Assembly (NCBI RefSeq): GCF_002075085.1
Contig: NZ_LKAS01000002.1
Span: 34,202 to 98,201, forward strand
DNA: 64,000 nt
Reading direction: 5' to 3'
Source of the DNA: a bacterium endosymbiont of Pedicinus badii
Lineage (GTDB): Bacteria; Pseudomonadota; Gammaproteobacteria; Enterobacterales; Enterobacteriaceae
Shown here: one piece after another, positions 58,851 through 64,000 of the stretch
How the letters are laid out: the number at the start of each line of letters is the position of its first letter
Numbering within the stretch: the first letter of the stretch is position 1
Notes under the pieces: generated by a model
Told to the model about the DNA's origin: nothing
Database searches by the model: none
The model's input: the letters and a program-made list of their open reading frames with translations, nothing else
Translations under genes and position numbers: made by a program

Positions 58851-59329
58851 ATAAAATAGGTATTTATCCAGGAACTTTTGATCCTTTTACTAATGGACAT
58901 TTATATTTATTAAAAAAATCTTTAAAAATTTTTGATACTGTAATTTTAGCTATATCTAAATATTCAAATAAAAATCTTACTTTTAGTATCTCACAAAGAA
59001 TAAAATTTGCAAAATTATCTACTACAGGAATAAAAAATATAAGTATTAAGTCTTTCAATGAATTAGTAGTAAATTTTGCTTTAAAAGAAAAATCTAACTT
59101 TTTAATTAGAGGAATAAGAGATTCATCAGATTTTGCGTATGAAATGAAAATGCTTAGAACAAATTATTCTATAAATTCAAAAATAGAAACTATCTTTATA
59201 ACTAATTATTGTAAAAATTTTATTTCTTCAAGTATGCTTAAAGAAATAGCTTTTTATAAAGGAGATATAAAAAAGTACGTTTCAAAAAAAATTATAAAAG
59301 AGATTGAAAAAAAGTTTTTAAATTACTAA
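58847..59329 (+). CDS. coaD: Phosphopantetheine adenylyltransferase
   Basis: Fourth step of CoA synthesis: 4'-phosphopantetheine + ATP to dephospho-CoA. From the ATG at 58847 the protein is 160 residues (E. coli 159) beginning [20 protein letters not shown], which keeps the family spacing to the T/HxGH motif (TNGH). An upstream ATG at 58832 would add five residues. [18 protein letters not shown] and [17 protein letters not shown] complete the match. Convergent with rpmG, overlapping by four bases. E. coli has coaD in the same waaA-coaD order. Confidence 0.96.
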   Translation: MNKIGIYPGTFDPFTNGHLYLLKKSLKIFDTVILAISKYSNKNLTFSISQRIKFAKLSTTGIKNISIKSFNELVVNFALKEKSNFLIRGIRDSSDFAYEMKMLRTNYSINSKIETIFITNYCKNFISSSMLKEIAFYKGDIKKYVSKKIIKEIEKKFLNY

Positions 59330-59484
59330 TTTATCTTTTTTTCAAAGTATAAGATCCTTTTTCGTAGTATCGGGTTGAACTTTTTTAAAACTAATTTTTT
59401 AGATTTAATGTTTTTAGTAGTTGTATAAAAATGAGTGTTCTCTTCAGACATTAATTTTACTTTTTTTCTTTTTTTTTTAGCCAT
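59326..59484 (-). CDS. rpmG: Ribosomal protein L33
   Basis: 52-residue large-subunit protein. It reads [20 protein letters not shown], then [20 protein letters not shown] and [12 protein letters not shown], matching E. coli L33 (55 residues: [23 protein letters not shown]). Start ATG at 59484, stop TAG at 59326-59328. It lies three bases after rpmB, the usual rpmBG operon. The stop codon overlaps the end of coaD. Confidence 0.95.
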   Translation of the reverse strand: MAKKKRKKVKLMSEENTHFYTTTKNIKSKKLVLKKFNPILRKRILYFEKKIN

Positions 59485-59487
59485 TTT

Positions 59488-59715
59488 TTATTTTTTTTTC
59501 TTTATTTTTTTCACAAAAAGATCAAATCCTTTTTTATCAATTATACGAATACCTTTCGTAGATACTTTAATTTTAAAAAATCTATTTTTTTCAGAAGACC
59601 AAAATTTGCGAACCTGTAAGTTAGGAAAAAATTTTCTTTTTGTAGCGTTCATAGCATGAGATCTTCTATTACCAAATAAGGGTTTTTTTTTAGTAATTAT
59701 ACAAATTTTAGACAT
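59488..59715 (-). CDS. rpmB: Ribosomal protein L28
   Basis: Large-subunit protein of 75 residues (E. coli 78) with KICIITKKKPLFGNRRSHAM, NATKRKFFPNLQVRKFWSSE, KVSTKGIRIIDKKGFD. The N-terminal Met-Ser-Lys and spacing to GNRRSHA are as in E. coli. It precedes rpmG in the rpmBG operon. The next 94 bases upstream to coaBC hold its promoter region. Confidence 0.97.
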   Translation of the reverse strand: MSKICIITKKKPLFGNRRSHAMNATKRKFFPNLQVRKFWSSEKNRFFKIKVSTKGIRIIDKKGFDLFVKKIKKKK

Positions 59716-59809
59716 TTTAAATAGTAGAATTTTTTTGTAATTATATTACAATATTTTTTTTTTATCAACTAAAATATCTTTAAGAAAAATATTATAGATT
59801 TATTACAAG

Positions 59810-61024
59810 ATGAAGATTCTATTCAAAAAAAACATTATATTAGGTATAACTGGAGGAGTTGCTGCTTATAAAACAATAGAAATTATAAAAAAATTAAAAG
59901 AAGAAGGTGCTTCTGTTAGAGTTATACTTACAAAATCCGCTAATTTATTTGTTACAAAATGTACACTTAGAGTAGTTTCTGGACTTCCTATTTTAGAAAA
60001 TTTTGTTAAAGGGAATAGCATTAGTCATATTAAATTAGCTAATTGGGCAGATCTAGTTATTTTAGCTCCTGCAACTGCTAATATAATTGCAAAACTATCT
60101 TGTGGTATTGCAGATGATTTATTAACTTTAGTTTGTTTAGCAACTTTATCTAAAATTATTATAGTTCCATCTATGAATCGAAATATGTACGTATCAAAAT
60201 CTGTTCAATATAACATAAAAAGATTAGAAAGATTTGGAATGAAAATTTTTTATCCAGAAATTGGTAGACAAGCTTGTGGTTGTTTTGGAATAGGAAGAAT
60301 GATGAATACTCAAAAAATTGTTAATTTAGTAATAAAATATTTCCATAAAAAAAATAATTACAAAAATTTAAATTTTATGATCACAGCTGGACCTACCAGA
60401 GAAATGATAGATCCAGTAAGATTTATTAGTAATTTTAGTTCTGGAAAAATGGGATTTTTTTTAGCTGAAGCTGCTTCTTGTATAAGTAAAAATGTTATTT
60501 TAATTTCTGGACCTGTAAATTTACCTACTCCTAAAAGAGTCAAAAGAATTAATGTTATTAGTGCCCTTGAAATGCAAAAAGAGGTAATGAAAAGAATAGA
60601 TAGACAAAATATTTTTATAGGATGTGCAGCAGTATCTGATTATAGAATACAGAAATTTTCTAAAGAAAAGATAAAAAAAAATTCAAACAAAATAAAGATA
60701 AATTTTATTAAAAATCCAGATATTATTAAATCTATTGGACACCTAAAAAAAAATAGACCTTATGTAGTTGGATTTGCTGCAGAAACTTGCAATATAGAAA
60801 AAAATGCAATAAAAAAAATAAAAGAAAAAAAACTAGATTTAATTTGTGCAAATAATGTTACCAACTTTAGTAAAAATTTTAGTTGCAATAAAAATGCTCT
60901 TTCTTTAATTTGGAAAAATAAAAAAAAAAATTTTCCTTATCAAAAAAAGAGTGTATTAGCGAAAAAACTAATTAAAGAAATTATAAAAAACTATGAAAAA
61001 AAAAATAGAAATTCGAATAGTTAA
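59810..61024 (+). CDS. coaBC: Bifunctional CoaBC (phosphopantothenoylcysteine synthetase/decarboxylase)
   Basis: Ligates cysteine to phosphopantothenate, then decarboxylates to 4'-phosphopantetheine; FMN-dependent. The 404 residues (E. coli 406) have the CoaC flavin domain with GITGGVAAYKTIEIIKKLKE, the family PASANT-type segment APATANIIAKLSCGIADDLL (about residues 85-104), PSMNRNMY and ACGCFGIGRM with the catalytic Cys, then the CoaB domain from ITAGPTREMIDPVRFISNFS, AAVSDYR and VGFAAET. It overlaps dut by 32 bases. CoaA and CoaD are also encoded here. Confidence 0.97.
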   Translation: MKILFKKNIILGITGGVAAYKTIEIIKKLKEEGASVRVILTKSANLFVTKCTLRVVSGLPILENFVKGNSISHIKLANWADLVILAPATANIIAKLSCGIADDLLTLVCLATLSKIIIVPSMNRNMYVSKSVQYNIKRLERFGMKIFYPEIGRQACGCFGIGRMMNTQKIVNLVIKYFHKKNNYKNLNFMITAGPTREMIDPVRFISNFSSGKMGFFLAEAASCISKNVILISGPVNLPTPKRVKRINVISALEMQKEVMKRIDRQNIFIGCAAVSDYRIQKFSKEKIKKNSNKIKINFIKNPDIIKSIGHLKKNRPYVVGFAAETCNIEKNAIKKIKEKKLDLICANNVTNFSKNFSCNKNALSLIWKNKKKNFPYQKKSVLAKKLIKEIIKNYEKKNRNSNS

Positions 61025-61454
61025 TAAATCTTTTTCCGAAGAATATATACCAAAATATGCTACTTACGGATCATCTGGTTTAGATTTATATGCTTGTATT
61101 AAAAGAAAAATAAATTTAAAAGCAAATTCTAGTTTATTAATTCCTACAGGAATTGCGATTAATATTAAAGATCGAAATATTTCTGGAATGATTCTACCTA
61201 GATCTGGAATAGGACACCATAGAGGAATTATATTAGGAAATTCTGTTGGACTAATAGATTCTGACTATCAAGGAGAAATTTTTGTTTCTCTATGGAATAG
61301 AAGTATGGTAGATTTTCTAATTCTCCCAAAAGATAGAATAGCACAAATTGTTTTTTTTCCAACGATACGCGTAGAATTTGAACTAGTTAAAAATTTTAAA
61401 GTAAAAAGCTCAAGAAATACACAAGGATTCGGCCATTCTGGAATAAGAAATTAG
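60993..61454 (+). CDS. dut: dUTPase
   Basis: Hydrolyses dUTP to dUMP and pyrophosphate, which protects DNA and supplies dUMP to ThyA. The 153-residue protein (E. coli 151) has the trimeric dUTPase motifs: YATYGSSGLDLYACI (motif 1), LPRSGIGHHRGI (motif 2), GNSVGLIDSDYQGEI (motif 3), DRIAQIVF (motif 4) and RNTQGFGHSG (motif 5). The start overlaps coaBC by 32 bases, as in a dfp-dut operon. The dUMP-using thyA is frame-interrupted, so this enzyme's dTTP connection depends on thyA rescue. Confidence 0.97.
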   Translation: MKKKIEIRIVNKSFSEEYIPKYATYGSSGLDLYACIKRKINLKANSSLLIPTGIAINIKDRNISGMILPRSGIGHHRGIILGNSVGLIDSDYQGEIFVSLWNRSMVDFLILPKDRIAQIVFFPTIRVEFELVKNFKVKSSRNTQGFGHSGIRN

Positions 61455-61455
61455 C

Positions 61456-62082
61456 ATGCTATACATTATTTCTGCTCCTAGCGGTACAGGAAAATCAACT
61501 TTAATCAAGAAACTATTGAAAAGAAAAAACCTTATTAGTATAGGGCAATCTATTTCTTATACTACAAGAAGTATGAGAAAAGGAGAAAAAAATAAAAAAA
61601 ATTACTACTTTGTTTCTTTAAAAAAGTTTCAAAATATGATAGAAAAAAAAAGATTTTTAGAATATGCAAAAGTTTTTGGAAATTATTACGGAACTGAAAA
61701 AAAAAAAATACAAAATATTTGTAGAATTTACAAAAATGTTATTTTAGATATAGATTGGAAAGGAGAAAAACAAATTAGAAAAAGCAATTGGAAAATGAAA
61801 AGTATATTTATACTACCTCCTTCTAAAAAAGAATTGATTTTTAGACTAAAAAAAAGAGACCGAGATAAAAAAAAAACAATTATATTTAGAACAAACACCA
61901 TTTCTAAAGAGATAAAAAACTATTTATTGTACGACTATTTTATTGTTAACGATGATTTAGATAAAACAGTACAAAAAATAGAAAGTATAATAGTTGCAGA
62001 AAATTTAAAAATGAAAAGAAATAGAAAATTTTGCATTAGTTTGATAGAAAAAATTTTTTCAGAAAAAATTTTTAAGATTTAA
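61456..62082 (+). CDS. gmk: Guanylate kinase
   Basis: Phosphorylates GMP to GDP. The 208-residue protein (E. coli 207) has the P-loop SAPSGTGKSTLIKKLL (about residues 6-21), SYTTRSMRKGEKNKKNYYFV, FLEYAKVFGNYYGTEKKKI, ILDIDWKGEKQIR and FILPPSKKEL. It starts one base after dut, and its 3' end overlaps the convergent polA by 24 bases. In E. coli gmk is apart from dut, so this adjacency is derived. Confidence 0.96.
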   Translation: MLYIISAPSGTGKSTLIKKLLKRKNLISIGQSISYTTRSMRKGEKNKKNYYFVSLKKFQNMIEKKRFLEYAKVFGNYYGTEKKKIQNICRIYKNVILDIDWKGEKQIRKSNWKMKSIFILPPSKKELIFRLKKRDRDKKKTIIFRTNTISKEIKNYLLYDYFIVNDDLDKTVQKIESIIVAENLKMKRNRKFCISLIEKIFSEKIFKI

Positions 62083-62919
62083 AATTTTTTCTGCACTTTT
62101 AATATTTTTTAAAATTTCTTTTTTATTTAAAAAAAAGTTTTTTAAATTTACTTTTAAATCTAAATTGGTTCTAATTTTAGCTAATTTATAGGATAAGAAA
62201 GCAGTTTTTTTGTATTCTTTAAGTATTAAAAATATTTTTTTAAGATCTACTATTTTATTTTTTTCTAAATTTTTTATTTTATAATAAATTTTTTTTAAAT
62301 TTCCTATTCTTGAAAGTAATTTAACAGCAGTAACCTTTCCTATTCCTGGAACTCCAGGAATATTATCTGCTCTGTCTCCAACCAAAGCAATATAATCTAC
62401 AAATAAATTTGGATGTATGCCAAATTTTTGTAATACTTCCTCAATTCCTAATATTTCGTCTAAATTACGATTTGTAATGAAAATATTCTTAGATATTAAT
62501 TGAATAAAATCTTTATCATTAGTACATATAAGTATTTTCCATTTTTCCTTTTCTGCTTTTTTTGCTATTGTTCCAATAACATCATCTGCTTCTACTCCTT
62601 TTTTTATAATTATTGGTATTCCAAAATTTTTTATAGTATTTAAAATAGGATAAATTTGCGTTTTTAAATTTTCTGGCATAGGATTTCTATTTCTTTTGTA
62701 CTGTTTGAATAAATTATGACGAAAATTTTTTCCTCTTGCATCAAAAATAATAGAAGCATACTTTACATAATCTTGACTAAAAATTTTTTTCATCATTTTT
62801 GTCATTCCATACTGTGCTCCTATGAATTGTCCTTCTTTGTCTTTTAAATTTGGAAACGCATAATAAGCTCTATAAAGATAAGAAAATCCATCAATTAAAA
62901 CTAATTTTTTTTGTTTCAT
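62059..62919 (-). CDS. polA: PolA remnant: 5'-3' exonuclease domain only
   Basis: E. coli DNA polymerase I has a 5'-nuclease domain (residues 1-323), a 3'-5' exonuclease and a polymerase domain. Here the 286 residues cover only the 5'-nuclease: VLIDGFSYLYRAYYAFP (residues 7-23), FDARGKNFRHNLFKQYKRNR, KGVEADDVIGTIAKKA, LICTNDKDFIQL, DYIALVGDRADNIPGVPGIG and KVTAVKLL. Metal-binding Asp residues are visible. Stop is followed at once by convergent gmk, so no Klenow part remains. Primer removal can work; gap filling would need DNA polymerase III. Buchnera has a similarly trimmed gene. Confidence 0.95.
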   Translation of the reverse strand: MKQKKLVLIDGFSYLYRAYYAFPNLKDKEGQFIGAQYGMTKMMKKIFSQDYVKYASIIFDARGKNFRHNLFKQYKRNRNPMPENLKTQIYPILNTIKNFGIPIIIKKGVEADDVIGTIAKKAEKEKWKILICTNDKDFIQLISKNIFITNRNLDEILGIEEVLQKFGIHPNLFVDYIALVGDRADNIPGVPGIGKVTAVKLLSRIGNLKKIYYKIKNLEKNKIVDLKKIFLILKEYKKTAFLSYKLAKIRTNLDLKVNLKNFFLNKKEILKNIKSAEKILNLKNFF

Positions 62920-62922
62920 AAA

Positions 62923-63570
62923 TTAATTTTTGGATAAAAGAAATTTTATTAAATTAGATAGTTGATAAATGTATTTATTTTTTGTACTAAATTCTATTTC
63001 TTCCATATTAATAATGTACTTACCCAATACTAAAATTGAAGGTATAGTTCTAATTTGTAAAACTTCAAAAATTTTTTCTTGATTTTCTAATTTTTTTTTT
63101 ATTTTTTTACTATTTCGAATTGCTTCAAAAGTTTTTCCTTTAATTCCTACTTGCAAAAAAATTTTTTTTATTTTTTTAGAAAAGTTTTTTTTATTAGAAA
63201 ATTCTAAAAAAAAAAGTTTGTCAAATATTTTTTTTTCTATATTCAATTCATTAGCTATAATCCAAGCTTTTGTTAGCTCTTTCTCTTTATACTGGTTATT
63301 AAAAATAATATGGTACTTTTTAATTTTTATAGTATCTGGTAGTTTTTTTTCCAATTCAGAAGAAACTTTGTATTCTTTATTAAATTGGTAACAGTGTTCA
63401 CAATAAAAGGAAAAAAATTCTATTATTTTTTCTTTAACTAAAATTGGTTTTTTTACACTAAAATAGTGTTTATTTTCTATAAAATCTGAACTTTGACATC
63501 TATAGAAAAAAAAAGTATTTATTAGTAGAATAGAGACTATATATAGCTTATTTCTAAAAAATTTTTGCAT
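62923..63570 (-). CDS. dsbA: Thiol:disulfide interchange protein DsbA
   Basis: Periplasmic oxidant of cysteine pairs in exported proteins. The 215-residue protein (E. coli 208) starts with a basic, hydrophobic signal segment (about residues 7-22), then FFSFYCEHCYQFNKEY with the active-site C-x-x-C (CEHC; E. coli CPHC), a helical insert and the cis-Pro region RTIPSILVLGKYIINM. A Cys at residue 25 does not form a clear lipobox. It is three bases before polA (E. coli dsbA-polA neighbourhood). Exported EndA and MltC would be possible clients. Confidence 0.92.
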   Translation of the reverse strand: MQKFFRNKLYIVSILLINTFFFYRCQSSDFIENKHYFSVKKPILVKEKIIEFFSFYCEHCYQFNKEYKVSSELEKKLPDTIKIKKYHIIFNNQYKEKELTKAWIIANELNIEKKIFDKLFFLEFSNKKNFSKKIKKIFLQVGIKGKTFEAIRNSKKIKKKLENQEKIFEVLQIRTIPSILVLGKYIINMEEIEFSTKNKYIYQLSNLIKFLLSKN

Positions 63571-63677
63571 AAAAATATCCTTTATGTAGGAACTAAATAG
63601 GTTTCTTGAAAAGAAAAATCTTATGTACTATATTATTAAATAATTTTAAATTCTTCTACAGAATTTTGTATTATTGT

Positions 63678-64000
63678 ATGATGCATAAAGATTTTCAAAT
63701 TATTGTTATAGGAGGAGGTCATGCTGGTACAGAAGCAGCTATTTCAGCTTCAAATATAGGATGTAATGTACTCTTAATAACTAATAGTATTAAAACTATA
63801 GGAGAAATGTCTTGCAATCCATCTATTGGAGGAATCGGTAAAGGACAATTAGTAAAAGAAATAGATGCATTAGGAGGAATAATGGGACTAGCTGCAGATT
63901 ACTCAGGAATTCAATTTAAAAAATTAAATTTGAGTAAAGGATATGCAGTTCATTCTACAAGAGTTCAGTCAGATAGGAAATTTTATAAAAAATTTATTAT
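63678..64000 (+). CDS. mnmG: MnmG/GidA, tRNA uridine carboxymethylaminomethyl enzyme, 5' part only
   Basis: With MnmE it makes the cmnm5 modification on wobble uridine 34 of several tRNAs, using FAD. The visible 107 residues show [20 protein letters not shown] (FAD Rossmann, residues about 8-27), [40 protein letters not shown] and [14 protein letters not shown]. The start may be ATG 63678 or ATG 63681. The gene runs past the window end. mnmG often lies next to oriC, so the origin may be close by, but I see none in the window. Confidence 0.96.
   Translation, partial: MMHKDFQIIVIGGGHAGTEAAISASNIGCNVLLITNSIKTIGEMSCNPSIGGIGKGQLVKEIDALGGIMGLAADYSGIQFKKLNLSKGYAVHSTRVQSDRKFYKKFI

Noticed and set aside
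63571-63677. Replication origin near mnmG
   Set aside because: mnmG is often next to oriC, but this 107-base gap shows no clear DnaA box cluster, and the origin, if adjacent, would more likely lie beyond another gene outside the window.

Overview
The window is a very AT-rich, densely packed piece of a strongly reduced gammaproteobacterial (Enterobacterales-like) genome. Nearly every gene is recognisable from Escherichia coli, poly-A/poly-T runs are everywhere, intergenic gaps are short (none over about 270 bp), and there are no insertion sequences, prophage genes, CRISPR arrays or toxin systems. This is what long-term vertically inherited insect (or other animal) endosymbionts look like. I cannot name the species. 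Peptidoglycan genes (murI, mreBCD, mltC), lgt and LPS inner-core genes (waaC, waaA) indicate a Gram-negative envelope that is still partly self-made.

Layout. (1) 1-23660: recC, thyA, lgt, lysS, prfB, ygfZ, ubiI, ubiH, rpiA, fbaA, pgk, speB, speA, metK, endA, gshB, ruvX, yggS, hemW, trmB, mutY, yggX, mltC, in the order of the E. coli 63-67 min region with the intervening genes deleted. (2) 23660-31390: pmbA and tldD fused into one operon, mreD-mreC-mreB, aroQ, accB-accC. (3) 31450-34975: a thiEFSGH operon without thiC, running convergently into rpoC. (4) 34944-49105: rpoC-rpoB-rplL-rplJ-rplA-rplK-nusG-secE-tuf and three tRNA genes on the minus strand, then coaA and tRNA-Glu. (5) 49165-54822: murI, rpmE, hslV-hslU, fpr, tpiA, pfkA. 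(6) 54854-64000: gpsA, yibN, waaC-waaA-coaD, rpmB-rpmG, coaBC-dut-gmk, a polymerase-less polA, dsbA and the start of mnmG.

How the genes work together: transcription and translation core (RNA polymerase, L1, L7/L12, L10, L11, L28, L31, L33, EF-Tu, RF2, LysRS, NusG), most of glycolysis (pfkA, fbaA, tpiA, pgk) with rpiA, three of the steps from pantothenate to CoA (coaA, coaBC, coaD), acetyl-CoA carboxylase subunits, thiazole/thiamine phosphate assembly, arginine to putrescine (speA, speB), S-adenosylmethionine, glutathione, ubiquinone hydroxylations, and DNA repair (recC, mutY, polA exonuclease).

Most notable observation: recC, thyA and mreD are each intact and well conserved over their full length but are split between two reading frames exactly at a 10-11 base homopolymer. 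All three need a change of the same sign (one extra base or two fewer). ruvX has a related defect at its start, within A8/A9 runs. This fits rescue by RNA-polymerase slippage at poly-A/T tracts, known from other insect endosymbionts, but could also be recent decay or sequencing error in homopolymers. Other unusual points: loss of the RF2 autoregulatory frameshift, a thi-operon terminator lying inside the rpoC coding sequence, the new pmbA-tldD operon, and eroded active sites in ubiH and yibN.
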